A stretch of DNA of 64,000 nt from Morinoia aosen. Its lineage: Eukaryota; Arthropoda; Malacostraca; Amphipoda; Talitridae. The position numbers and the translations under genes were made by a program. The notes below the pieces were generated by a model. That model was not told the origin of the DNA. It searched no databases and saw nothing but the letters and a program-made list of their open reading frames with translations. This document shows positions 9,329 to 20,985 of this stretch, piece after piece; within the stretch, counting starts at the first letter, position 1, and every line of letters starts with the position of its first letter. Location of the stretch: contig CM059567.1 in the NCBI GenBank assembly GCA_030386875.1, forward strand, positions 79,167,130-79,231,129, in the 5' to 3' direction.

Positions 9329-12215
9329 TGATACTTAATTTTTCATCCATCCATTTCGTACCAAGATTGTAACTAATATCGTATGGAAGTCATTTTCATC
9401 ACTCAAACCTAAGCTTCTCCATGTATTAAATTGGAATATACAAACGTTCACGTGGAAGTGAGTGAAATGAAAGCTTAACTAATTCCCATGCATGACTTGC
9501 ATACGCTTGTCTAATTCTCATCTCGACATTATCGATGTCTGTCCAACACTTAAAAGTGCATTTAAAGTTCATAAAGTGTAGGGCGCTTGGCCAGCTGTAC
9601 AATAATTTGCCTTGACTAGTCTGGTCTCATGACGCTATGTTGTGCCAAAACTTAGCGAGCGGTGATGATCAAGTACAAAGGATGCTTGTTTCGACACAAA
9701 CTGTTTCTTGCTGCCCTGTGCCGTGTGTGTGGTATTTGTGTGTTAAACTATAGGGTGAAAAGCTGTGTAGCGCCCATCGTGCTTTTCTGCATGTTGAAAG
9801 AAGAGAATTCGAAATGTTGTGTAAGCCAATTACCGTACATGGATTACCGTTTCTTTTTTTATTTTACATAAATCATATTCCTGATAAATGCTCATATTTA
9901 TATTATCATGTTTATTGCTTTCATATTTAGTATTCCCATCGTGAAATGTTACTTCTCCCCCTTAATTCTGTAATTCTGTTTCCGATACAGATTGCATACA
10001 TTCTATTGTCTGCGACACTTTCAGTGTTGGGAGTTGTTCGCAGCATCACTGTAAATATTGACCACCACTCACTTATTTGGGGACCCACAGTGATAGCAAA
10101 ACGGGAAAATACGCTGATTTTTTTATATGAGACTATACTACTCTCATGTAATATATTTTTTGGGAAAATAATGAATGTAAAACATCAAATAAAATTGAAA
10201 TATTGAAAACTCAAAAAAGGCAACATTTCAGGCCAGCAAATAAATTCATTTCAGAATTAATCAAGAATTAGAGAAGATTGTAGTAAATTTTGACTGATGG
10301 GATCGTTTGAAAAATATTTTGATTTTCCGTAGAAATTTCTTAAATTACTTGAGATGGTGACTAAGATTTTTTGCGTGGTAGAATTATTTTATGTCATTTA
10401 TGCAGATGACATTCGAGGCTATAAAAGCTCCTATTTATTTCTGGAGTGAAAACTCGAGCGTAATACCGCCATATTAAAACTAGCGGCGGGCATGTTCACG
10501 CCGTTAACGTTACGGAGTTAGAATGGTTCTGGTTAGGTTGGCATGGATTCGTATGAAAGTGTCTTTGTGCTATATTTTCCGGTAAAAATTACTGCTGTAT
10601 ATTTTTTATTTTCGTTAGAAAATATTTCTCATGAGAAGATAGAACGCAGTGTTGTGCGAAACTTTTATGCATGCATCAAGTACTTCAGAGTATTCTAAGG
10701 TTGTGCGGATCATCTCGCATGGTAATAACCCAGTGAGTCTCGTCAGGGTTTGCATTAAGCTTCTAGTGTCTAAAATAACTAATTTTGTTCGTACAAAATT
10801 TGATCATTCAGTTTATGGGCGTATTCAGAAATTTTATGTATTTTTTGCGAAATGAAGAAATAATAAATAACATATTCTAACTAAGCATAAAGTTATTTCT
10901 GACGTTAGTATTGTCTAGCTGCTGAGAACGTCTTTGTCTGTAAGAAGATTTTAAGTGTGTGCACTCATTTCGGAGTTTTACTTTCGATTTCGGATGCAAA
11001 ACAAGTCATGACAGTTTTTTAATAAATGAATTTTTTTCAAGGGCATCTGACAATAGCGAAAACCCTAATCGTCGTTAGGAAATGAAATTCATTCCAAAAG
11101 ATCGCTAGCAAATCTGCCGAATTTTGAGGGTATTTCTGAACTCGAGCACGAGCCCGCATTTTGCGGTCATCGTTAAGTCACTTCGTGCCTTTAGCTCTTC
11201 CTTTATGGACTGTAACAGGTGTGCCACTCACTGTCGTGATCTGTTCTTGATGTAAAATGAATGCACTGCAAAGTCCTTTGCATCGGATGACAGAGGACCT
11301 TTATGCAATAATGGTGAGTTAGATTTTATTTTACCTGTACAGACTAGAGTTTTACCGTCTGTTTAATTCGAGTCGGAGTTTTCTGTTATTGGACCGTCAA
11401 AAATGGTCCCAGTGCGCTATGCTCAGGGAGTGAACAATATTCGAGGGTAGTCTGAGAAATAAATTAAGCTTGAGACCGAAAAGTGTCGTGCATCAAATTC
11501 ATTTGGTTCTGGACCTCAACATATGAGGAAACTTAGCCCTGCAGCGGTGAAAAGCGACATTTCAACACGCTCACTGCGTATTGGGCCATATGTGAACCAA
11601 CATGTAAATTGTTGATGTAAGTGCCGGTATAAATGCACAACATTTGATCTGTTCCCCGACATTTTCTACAAATAATTGAAATCATACGAGGTAAAATGTT
11701 ATCACGCAGTTGTATGTATCCTAATCATTAGGAAAAATTAAAATATATTCAAGCTTGAAAATAGATTTCCCTTTTCTGCAACTTACAACCTAACCAAAAA
11801 AAGTTAAAGCCACAGAAACGCAGTGAACGTGTTAAAGGGATTTACAATTTCGAGGCAAATTCGTTGATGAATTTCGGGTGAAATTTGTCAATGAATTTTG
11901 GCGGTGATTTATCAACGCGGTTTTGAGCCCAGCGCAATGATTCAATTTGTCAGGCGCCTGCTGAGCGTCTCGCTCGTTAATTTGTGAACAGTTTTATTAC
12001 ACGCGCCCCCGCTCAGCACTGCCACCTAGCACTCCGCTGTGAAATATGGTGCGCGTCTCCGGAGGCTAATATAACACAGCGTTTTTCGTCATGCTATTAA
12101 TTTACTTGGCTTTTGATGGGACATCAAAAATGGGACATCTTCGGAGACGAGTATTTCAAGTTATGGTCCCATGATTACACGGTATATAACATTACATGAT
12201 ATTTAACGGCTGTTT
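9329..12215. other. AT-rich DNA, no gene seen
   Basis: Nothing is supported as coding. Short frames at 9662-9871, 9946-10206 and 10649-10855 have no recognisable domain. A TATAAAA-like string occurs near 10420, but no transcript evidence accompanies it. The GC content rises slightly around 11940-12060 without a reading frame. Confidence 0.45.
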
Positions 12216-13386
12216 TACACCTTTTCTCGTTTTATAGCCACATTCTTTCAAAATGTACCGACGAACTGCAAGTTAACTACGACGAACCATTGAATATAAC
12301 AGGGAATAGAAATATAGAGACAGTGTCGCAAAAAATAGCAACAACGACAAATTATAGCGACACCCAGCAAAATGAATGACAGTGAAACTATACATCCAAA
12401 CAAGGGAACAATTTGTTGTGACAGAGTAGGTTTATTGTGACAACATTCAAAAAGGGTAACAATTATACAAAAAATAGTAACCTGCGTAAATATCATTGTA
12501 ACAAATTAACAATTTCTGACACAATTATTTATATGCAAAATAAACAGTTAAGTAGCCATATAGTGTAGTACATAATGCAATTTGAAACTACGCATACAAA
12601 ATTATTGATAATTACAATAAAGAATGAACATCAGATGTATCACACGTGAACCGGCCACGTCAGAGTTGTTCTGGAAAATTCCGTTACTTCCCGGTCAGCG
12701 AATATTGCATCTTCCACTGACCGGGCAGTTATGGACTGTAGTCCTACATGTATTGTTGTCGGGTGGCATTCAGACTCCCGAAAGTCAAAATGCCGAATGT
12801 CGAAATCTCGTATATCTAAATCCAAAAAAACAAAATTCCGAATGTTGTAATCAGGGTTACCAACTGGCATGTACAGTATGTATTTCACTGCCAAATATGG
12901 TCGGGAATTAGATATTCGAGATTATGACTTGTTGAATTTTGACATTTTGGATTTCAAGGTGAACCCATTATTTTCAATTTTTTTAATAAGGAAGTGAAAA
13001 AAATGATTTCTCTGGTCAATAGGAGTTTAAAAGATGTTGTTACATCTTATGACTTTTCGTTACTATTTTTTGCATCGGTTACTTTATTTGGAACCTGTGA
13101 TACTGGCTATATGATACATTGTTGCAAGCTTTGATTATTTGTTACAGAAAATAAATGTCTGTTGCAACATTCTGAGAGTGTTATACAATTTGAAGCAACG
13201 TTATATTTATTTGTCTCTGTCACTACATTTTGCATATGTTATCAATTTTGCAGCGTCGTCACTGGATTTATACTGGATGTTGCTATATTTTGAGCCGCTG
13301 TTATTAGTTTTTATTCGGTGTTATATGATTGTGCAAACTGTTGCTATATTGTTTTGACGTGTGGTTATAAAACGAGAAAAGGTGTA
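12216..13386. mobile_element. Foldback-type transposon derivative, 1167 bp, 25-bp terminal inverted repeats
   Basis: The termini 12218-12242 and 13360-13384 are inverted repeats matching at 24 of 25 positions (outer part CACCTTTTCTCGTTTTATA), flanked by TA. Inside, both arms are built from degenerate units of roughly 30 bp containing words such as AATAGCAACA or GTAACAA. The right arm carries the complements of the left-arm words. A separate core at about 12770-12960 has its own weakly inverted halves built on words like AAATTCCGAATG. No transposase frame is present. Confidence 0.72.
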
Positions 13387-14935
13387 TTTCATTTTATTTT
13401 GATTCCTCTTTTTCAACTTCAGCCAGTATAGCTCCGTGCACAGTTCATTCCCACTTGTAACGAATGATTTTGTCGGTTTCTCCCGTGATTTTTCATTTTT
13501 TAAATGAACAAAATTTTAGCCCACAATTGGAACCAAGCATAATAGTAGTTCAGTGGTTCAAAGCCTATCTGCATGTCATTTGGCTAATTTTCCAGCAAAA
13601 TATCAGGCTAATAACCTATCCTCCTGCAACCTAGGGATACGGAATTATATTATTCGTAAATGTTTTCTTTTAAATCATTTAGATTTTTAGTGCATCTCAT
13701 TCAAAAGTCTATTTCGAATGCGAATAAAACAATGCTGTATTTTTTCGGGGGCTCGCGAGAATTAGGCGGATTTATCACAGTTCTTTCGCTATTCTTCATT
13801 TTCTGTTAAATAATGTTTGCATATTTATCGGAAGCAGCAACACACTTCTGAAACATGCGGAATATTGCCGCCTCCCTCCGTGGCCCACGTTTTTTTCTAA
13901 ATGCTGATCCCAGTGTTTAGGTTGAATTCATGACTCGTTACACAAGCATCAGATTGGATCGTTTAAGACGAGTTCAATTCGGAGTAAGTCATTAGACTCC
14001 GGAAATTCAGGCCGTCTGCAGCTAAGGTGCTGTAATTTTTCGTGACATATACACATTAATTGCGGGGATTTTCTGGCGTGTTCGCCGCATGAGGACAACA
14101 TTTGAGACGGCCAGGGCGCCACGCAGGTCTGCCAGACCCTGCCGCTCGACAGAGTTCAGAGGACCTGCGGACGGCAAGCGATCAGCCGTGACAATCGTAA
14201 GTCTGCAGTATGAAGCTCTGCCCTACAACGGCACATCATGGCCTGGATGCTGCTACATTCTCTCCTATTTCTTTTTTCCTCGTCTGCGGGAGGTTGAGAG
14301 GTCCACAGCGGGTCCGGACAGACAGTGACAGATTAAATCTGTCTCGAACTGACGACGCAGTGCTGTTACGTCCGCTGAAACTGAGCTGTGTCGGAGATTA
14401 AACCTTGATTTTAGCGCGGAATTTGCTGGGATTGGATTTTTTGTTGCCGTTTAGACAAAACAAGTGCAAATAATTTACCTAAACTTTTGTATTTTCATGT
14501 AGTTTCTTCAACCGCGATGGATAAATCTTAATATGTAGTGATGGCCTGTAGGTTATCAAATACGTGAAATAGAAGTATTTCTACCGTTCATGGTTGACAT
14601 TTCATATTTTCGCGTTTCTTCCTTATATTGCTTATTGTTGAGAATGTAATCACTGCTTTTGTGCAACAATCTCTGGCTTAATTAAATCAGGCTTGCTACA
14701 GTTGAACACTAAGTATGCGTGCAGCGGACACTGATTAGGCTTACAAATGACTGCATTTCTTGCAGATTTCCAACAAACGGACGCGTCCAAAAATGGTGAG
14801 CTTTACAACTGATTTAAGGCTTCCATCTGAGCGACTGTGAAGATCGCGTCCTGATTTAGGTTCCTCATTTGCATGTTGCTTCTGAGGACGTCGCGGCTGA
14901 GAGCATCGAGGCGGCATTACCATATCGGGCCCTCG
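13387..14935. other. Unassigned DNA with a GC-richer patch and possible exon near 14089-14196
   Basis: Most is AT-rich with nothing recognisable. From about 14080 to 14200 the composition becomes GC-rich. An open stretch starting with ATG at 14089 runs into a strong splice-donor match (atcGTAAGT, GT at 14197). The translated stretch is arginine- and serine-rich and is not a signal peptide, so it could be a 5' untranslated exon of the receptor gene or chance. Confidence in an exon here is low. Confidence 0.3.
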
Positions 14936-15547
14936 TGTGTTCCACTCTCAAACAGAGGGAAATTAGGTGGAAACAACTCATGTGTTCTACTCTCAAACAG
15001 CGGGAAATTAGGTGGAAACAACTCATGTGTTCCACTCTCAAACAGAGGGAAATTAGGCGGAAACAACTCATGTGTTCTACTCTCAAACAGCGGGAAATTA
15101 GGTGGAAATAACTCATGTGTTCCACTCTCAAACAGAGGGAAATTAGGCGGAAACAACTCATGTGTTCCACTCTCAAACAGAGGGAAATTAGGCGGAAACA
15201 ACTCATGTGTTCCACTCTCAAACAGCGGGAAATTAGGTGGAAACAACTCATGTGTTCCACTCTCAAACAGAGGGAAATTAGGCGGAAACAACTCATGTGT
15301 TCCACTCTCAAACAGCTGGAAATTAGGTGGAAACAACTCATGTGTTCCACTCTCAAACAGAGGGAAATTAGGCGGAAACAACTCATGTGTTCCACTCTCA
15401 AACAGCGGGAAATTAGGTGGAAACAACTCATGTGTTCCACTCTCAAACAGAGGGAAATTAGGTGGAAACAACTCATGTGTTCCACTCTCAAACAGAGGGA
15501 AATTAGGCGGAAACAACTCATGTGTTCCACTCTCAAACAGAGGGAAA
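14936..15547. repeat. 45-bp minisatellite, 13.6 units
   Basis: Perfectly phased 45-bp units begin tgtgttccactctcaaacag. Two variants alternate through much of the array: one has cagAggg with ggCgg, the other cagCggg with ggTgg. This gives a 90-bp higher-order period in units 2-5 and 6-11. Because 45 is divisible by three, frames stay open on both strands across the array. Those frames (about 220 codons) are a by-product and not genes. Confidence 0.97.
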
Positions 15548-15855
15548 TAATAATAATAATAATAATAATATAATAATGAAGGCATCTACGGATGCTTTAT
15601 TTCCAATCAAGCCTGATACACATCATCTTGTACGTTGGATTTTCAAATGCCTTATAACTAACGCCAGGACGCCATGACGCTTTCCCCCGGGTAAGACCGG
15701 TACCCATTTCAGACACCTGGGTGGAGTGGGGTATTGTGCTTGGAATTTTTTCTCCTATACCCAGCAGAGAAAATCGCCACTGCCTGCGCCGAGATTCGAT
15801 CCCGGGTCCTTGCCGCACGGCGGCAGAACCTATACCACATGGCTATGGCGGCACT
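15548..15855 (-). mobile_element. tRNA-derived SINE inserted in the minisatellite
   Basis: Read on the minus strand from 15855, the element starts with a tRNA-like head. It carries an A-box match TAGCCATGTGG (15835-15845) and a B-box match GGATCGAATCTC (15791-15802), the internal promoter of RNA polymerase III. A unique body of about 200 bp follows, and then a (TTA)n tail at 15548-15577. The 45-bp array stops at gggaaa on one side and resumes at aaattagg on the other, so the SINE interrupted one unit. The target duplication is short and A-rich and cannot be set exactly. The parental LINE is not visible. Confidence 0.88.
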
Positions 15856-16008
15856 AAAAAATTAGGTGGAAATAACTCAAATGTTCCACTCTCAAACAGA
15901 GAAATTAGGTGGAAGCGACTCGTGTGTCCCACTCTCAAACAGAGAGAAATTAGGTGGAAATAACTCATATGTTCCACTCTCAAACAGAGAAATTAGGTGG
16001 AAACAATT
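15856..16008. repeat. Remainder of the 45-bp minisatellite beyond the SINE
   Basis: About three and a half more diverged copies of the unit (ctctcaaacagagaaatta core) follow, with unit lengths drifting between about 41 and 45 bp. They are more degenerate than the units left of the SINE, as expected of an array edge. Confidence 0.92.
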
Positions 16009-17149
16009 TAAGTTAATACGTGCAGAAGCATTTTTAGTTAATTTAGAAATATTGCTTTGTGTGGAAAGGTTAGCGTTTCTGTTTGTAAATTAAATATTGT
16101 TAAAAAAGGAATTGTTTTTTTGAGATATTTCCTTTGAATTTCCACTCGCACAGGCAGCGGGTACATAATTCATGATTTTTTAGTTCTTTCATTATTTTAG
16201 TTTAACAACGACTCATTCAAAACTATATCGTCGAATTAACTCAAATTTTCAATTATTTCAGCATACGAGTACTGTCACAAATTATACCTCAATCGACATA
16301 AACTACAGCCAGTTTGCATGACAACGACATTGAAGTTCGAAGAACGGAAAATTAAATGTAACCTGTAGGGAACGTAGAGTGGGTTTTTGCATGGTTCTTT
16401 TTAAGAAATATCCTTGCGCGTAAAGGATTGGCTGGACTGCCGCTCGTCAGCTCATAGTAGCAGATTGCAACGTCGCATATTCCGTTTCCTCCTAAATTAG
16501 GAGAGAAAAAGTCAATATTTATGCTGTAGTAGCGAGTGATCGTTGTTGCTGCGCTGTAGCGATTAAAATGGCAGTGCGCAGCTCATCTTCTGGACGTCCG
16601 ATGGGTCGTCCTGATGAGGGCGCGAAGTGTTGATATGTTATGTGAAACCGAGCTATTTTTAGTTGACGTCTCAGTTTTTGACTCCAAAGGTCATTTGTAC
16701 ATGAACACTTAAATGCAAGCTTCACTCAAAGACCACGCCTTCATTTACATATTTTTCTAAAGAATCTGTGGCATTCATAAGGTACCAGTGCATCTTCAAA
16801 TTACCGTATTTACTTGTCGGTATGCAGAGCCAACCGTTTTTGTCAGTGTTGAGTCAGGGTTGCAAAGGTTGAAGTCTCACTTTTGATCGTATTCATCATT
16901 TAAATTACTATTAAGTTTTGCGATGATCATGTTGCATCTGTGCATTATATCAAATTTAAGCCCGAGGTAAAGATATTTTTTTTCCTTCTAAAAAATAACG
17001 TAGTTCTTTGACGATGATTGCTGACCATTGACATGAAACCATAGATTCATCGCAATAATCATTTGAAGTTGGAGGAGCGACTGCAGAGTTTCTCTACTCA
17101 ACAGTGTTGATTCTAGCATGACTAAAAACGTTACCGCAATTGAGAAAGT
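16009..17149. other. Unassigned DNA upstream of the first visible receptor exon
   Basis: AT-rich, with no recognisable gene or transposon. It is probably intron if the signal-peptide exon lies further upstream. Confidence 0.4.
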
Positions 17150-17249
17150 GAATTCAACGTCCTTTTTACTCAATTGAAAGACAATAATTTGACGAAAATG
17201 AATTCAACGTCCTTTTCATTCAATTGAAGGACAATAATTTAACAATAAT
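17150..17249. repeat. Two-copy 50-bp tandem repeat
   Basis: Two adjacent 50-bp copies start gaattcaacgtcctttt at 17150 and 17200 and differ at a handful of sites. They lie about 230 bp before the first visible receptor exon. Confidence 0.85.
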
Positions 17250-17480
17250 TTAAATTTTACCAAAGACATGCTTTTTGTAAGTTCTTCTTTCGCGTATTAA
17301 GTTATGCGTAGTGTGAGAAGTTTAAGTTTAAGCTTATTTCGGCTCATGTTCGCGTTATTCGTTATCAGATATCAGAGACTTAAGCATATCGATTTCCTCT
17401 GTATCTTCTATGAACAAATTAAATTGTTGCCTAATTAAATTGTTGCCTATTTTTAGCATTTCAAAAATTACGGTCCAAAG

Positions 17481-17642
17481 GGGCGATGTTCACCGAGGAC
17501 CAGCGAGAAGGCCCAACCGAGGTCGCTTTCAAGTACGCCATCTACCGGATCAACAAAGACAGCAACCTGCTGCCAAACACCACGCTGCTCTACGACGTCC
17601 AGTACGTGCCCAGGGACGATTCCTTCCATACTTCCAAAAGAG
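17481..17642 (+). CDS. Kainate receptor exon 1 of those visible (start of amino-terminal domain)
   Basis: The exon encodes a stretch with GAMFTEDQ, AFKYAIYRINKD and LLYDVQYVPRDDSF, which matches the first strand and helix of the kainate receptor amino-terminal domain and ends at TSKR. It closes with a consensus donor (AGAG|GTAAGA) in phase 1. The 5' boundary is uncertain. I placed the acceptor after AAAG at 17480, which keeps the GAMF codon phase, but a better pyrimidine tract precedes the AG at 17455-17456. With that acceptor the exon would start at 17457 and add eight codons unlike other family members. One sequon (NTT) is present. Confidence 0.88.
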
Positions 17643-18796
17643 GTAAGACGACACTTCTTCGAGTAACACTAAAATTGAACGATATTTGTACTCTCTCTTC
17701 GTTGGATATTTAAAAAGACAGTTTTGCAATCTGGTGCATTCAAGATTAGGGTGCGCGAGTATATCCAATTCAATAACCAAATCCAAAGGATTTGAACTGT
17801 TATTATTTGGAGGTAACGCTTCCACGCTACGGTTTGAAGAAAATCTATAGACCCTTATTTAGCAGCGGTAACTTATCCCATGTTTTAGGATCAGGGAGTT
17901 TATTAGATGTTTAGACATACATATATTTGGACGCTCTGACGTTTAATTGCAGAGAAGTTACTAAGTCCTGGTCAAGAACAAAAACCAGGCTCACCACAGG
18001 AAAGTTTCAAGAATAAAGGACATGCCTACCACCGGAAAGTTTTTATTTTGATATCTATTTCAAATTATCACTTTTTTCGACATAAAAGCAATCAATCAAA
18101 TAAGAATGTGGCCGGAAAAAATGTTGAAGATGCCAAAAACGTTTGATATAATATAGATAGACGAATGAAAGTATATAAATAATGTTTCCTAATACAGTGT
18201 ACTTATTGAAGCTTAAAAAGTAAATATTCACTTCACGATTCAAGGGAAGTTTCTTTGTGCATCTAACATGTGAACTTTTAAACGTGGATTCGAAATTGTT
18301 TATAAAATAAAACTGGCATAATAACTGTAAAATGGTCGATTCACTCACTTAAATTTCCAATTTTCTTGCACTATATAAAACCTCGTCCTCTATGCTTTCT
18401 CATAAATTATTTTAAAAAAATTGGGATTTAAAATCCTATAAGGACTACATGCTTTTTAGCGATATTTTAGCCTAATTGTACTAGACGAGAAGTAAGCCTC
18501 TTCTATCACTCAGACTGGTGTGCAGGAACTATAATAGCTTCTGTTTGTTATTTCAACACCACATTGTGAAATTTGAAACGTAGTTCATTAACAAAAGAGT
18601 TTTTATTCATTCAGAATCAAATTCGTATTAGTTGAATGACGCTGAATTTTCATGGATCAGAAATCATGAAGCTGACATATTTCTTGCATCAAATGCACTG
18701 AATTTCATCTCGTAGTGCACTAGGAACATGTAGACTTGCTTGGTGTTTCATGTCGCTAAATTCTATAATGGCAACCAGTCGGTCCCCCCCCTCCAG

Positions 18797-19048
18797 CGTG
18801 CGAACAGATCCAGTACGGTGTGCAGGCTGTGTTCGGACCCTCAGACGGACTTCTGGCCTCACACATCCAGTCCATCTGCGATGCCCTCGACATTCCTCAT
18901 TTGGAGTCCAGACTCGACCTGGAGCCTGAGTTCAAAGAATTCTCCATTAATCTTTACCCCTCTCACGACGTGGTAAATCAAGCCTTCCAAGACGTCATGA
19001 ACTTCCTAAACTGGACCAAAGTTGCCATCATCTACGAGGAAGACATAG
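18797..19048 (+). CDS. Kainate receptor exon 2 (amino-terminal domain)
   Basis: A strong acceptor (run of C, then CAG) precedes codons for ACEQ, AVFGPSDG, HIQSICDALDIPHLE and NLYPS, hallmarks of the kainate amino-terminal domain. The cysteine in ACEQ is the expected partner of the exon 6 cysteine in the conserved disulfide. The exon ends IIYEEDI plus one base, and the donor is ATAG|GCAAGT, a GC rather than GT donor. This choice is forced: joining G to GG at 20810 restores the IGLIKLQEL reading of the family. One sequon (NWT) is present. Confidence 0.95.
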
Positions 19049-20809
19049 GCAAGTGTGCACCAGATATCTGTTATCTGGCAGATTATTTTCGATAAAAAAG
19101 AACTCTAAGGTGAAAACTATGATATGAAAGTAACTTATGAATATGAAGTATTAATACGTTTAATGTGATCGCACTATACAATTTCATAGAAGCAATGACC
19201 TCTGAAGATGTGTTACTTTATGCATAGTGTAGAGTGCTTAAGGAATGAGTGTTATTATACCAAGAAAAAAGGTAAGATTTTAGGAAAGTATAGAAAGACT
19301 TCTATATGATTTCAATACAAAGAGAGAGCTGAAATTCAAAAATAGGAATTAGAATGAAAAAATAATTAATGAAAGTTGTTTGATAACTTCACAAACCTTT
19401 TTTTCGCCTACAAAAAATTATTCTTTAATTCCTAGGCTTTTTTTGTTATTATTTACACTAATATTTTTCTCTATTCAATTACAAATAACTTGCACTGAGC
19501 AATGACAATAAGAGTAAAATATCGGTCATGACAATAATTACAACGTACACTGATGTATCCCTCAATCCTCCATATAATTAAGATATCTGTTGTAGTATTG
19601 CAACGCATTATTAACAGAAGGTAAGGCTGCTCGTTCTGGTCCACTCGTAAATAAGTTGAGCTACAGTGGCAGCGCAACACATGCACACTTTTAGCCTGAT
19701 AAGGCATATTTTGCACATGAAAGTGCAGTAGAATCGCATGTAGTGAAGCTGTGCTTCCAGTTCCGATACTATATGAAAGTTTGCTCATTGTGAAAAAGGT
19801 CTAAACCTACATATGTTCCGTCTTTTCTATACGTGCATTTTCCAAATCAAGTTAAATAAAGTTTAGTACAGAGTCGTGATAGAGGCTGCGTGTGTGCCTT
19901 CACTCGGGCGACAGCTGCTAGGAAATCATTGCTGCATCTGCGCACTGTCCGTCAAAAAAATCCGCGCTCAGGAAATCACGACCAAAAAATTGCTGCCGGC
20001 TAGATTGTCAATTTGGGGCCGTGAGGCGTGAATTTAATGGCACACTCCCGCTGCCTTGCAGCAATAAATCCCTTCAGCGGCTCAACTCACACTCAAATTT
20101 CATGAATAACTCTTCCTAAGTGTGAATTGTTGGTCAAAACATTAGATATGGAAAATGATCCCAGAATATAAGACCAAAAATTTGAGGAAAGCCAAGCACG
20201 CTTGCTGCATCGTCACTTCACTGCAACCTAAACCCAAATGTTACATACACATTTGAGATGAGTGAACGTAGAATACGTCTGTGAAGAAAGGAAGTATTAT
20301 TTAACACAAAACATTATTTAGTAAGAGTTTGCTTTAGGTTTTGAAATATAGTCAAATTATATATTTAATGTTCTTATGTTGGTGGCAGAGTATCCTTGAT
20401 GATAGAGTGCAAATATTTACTGAAAATTTTAGGTTAAGATTTGGTAGCGTTCAAGAAGTATGCTGGATTTGTGTAAATCCAAATCAAATAAGTTCATTCA
20501 TTAAGAACTTTAAAAGCGTGGTACTCTGTTGCTTGAATTTTTTATGAGATATTCTTTCCTTATAACAGAATGTTGATCGTAGCTGTTGAGTTCTGAACAC
20601 ATTAGTGCGGTAGTGTGATTGCAGCGCTAATTTGACATTCTTTTCAAAAGTTGTTTGTTGGGTTACAATGTATCTCATAAAGCGACCTATTTTTACGCGT
20701 GTACAAGTATTCATGCGCTGTTTGTTAGTAATGAGATCTAAACTTTTTCTGGAGGCTCGGCCAACGTCTGCTGATATTCATACAACAAATTTTTTATGGC
20801 TTCTTGCAG
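19049..20809 (+). other. GC-AG intron of the kainate receptor gene
   Basis: The intron starts GCAAGT and ends TTCTTGCAG. The GC donor otherwise matches the strong consensus AG|GCAAGT known for this minor class of U2 introns. No GT nearby keeps the reading frame. The 1.76 kb interior shows no recognisable transposon up to the repeat at 20570. Confidence 0.88.
20570..20700. repeat. Diverged repeat, related empty site of the 21494-21765 MITE
   Basis: This stretch resembles the two flanks of the MITE when these are joined. GTGTGATTGCAG here corresponds to atgtggttacag before the MITE and ttgcagag after it. The text on both sides (ctgttgagt; cattcttttcaa; gttacaa) continues the match at roughly 80 percent by eye. 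It is therefore an uninterrupted copy of an older repeat. Confidence 0.65.
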
Positions 20810-20985
20810 GGCTCATTAAGCTGCAGGAATTGGTGAAAAATCCTCCGAAAGATCACATGGAGTACCTCCTGAGACAAGGATCTCCGGGGTCCTACAGGGA
20901 GCTACTCAAGGAAATAAAGAACAGAGAAATTTATAACGTCATCGTCGACACCAAGGCTGAAAATATGAACCATTTCCTGAGAGGG
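20810..20985 (+). CDS. Kainate receptor exon 3 (amino-terminal domain)
   Basis: It follows a clean acceptor (TTCTTGCAG). The codons give LIKLQELVKNPPK, YLLRQGSPGSYRELLKEIKN and NVIVDTKAENMNHFLRG, which match the second lobe of the family. The donor is GAGAGGG|GTAAGT in phase 0. The following intron is 21.6 kb, the largest in the visible gene. Confidence 0.95.

Noticed and set aside
9662-9871. Frame with a hydrophobic start, considered as the missing signal-peptide exon
   Set aside because: The only usable donor would be phase 0, but exon 1 appears to need phase 1, and the peptide continues without typical receptor residues.
14865-15585. Long frames on both strands (about 220 codons) with 15-residue repeats
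   Set aside because: They follow from a 45-bp period divisible by three with no stop in the unit. Frames are open in several phases at once, and a SINE tail terminates them.
15791-15845. tRNA gene, from A- and B-box matches
   Set aside because: No proper acceptor stem or anticodon arm was found, and a (TTA)n-tailed body follows. It is a SINE head. The same applies to 37343-37481, 43949-44446 and 50575-50765.
16519-16725. 68-codon minus frame with a GRP-rich stretch, considered as mariner linker
   Set aside because: The surrounding sequence gives no further transposase motif.
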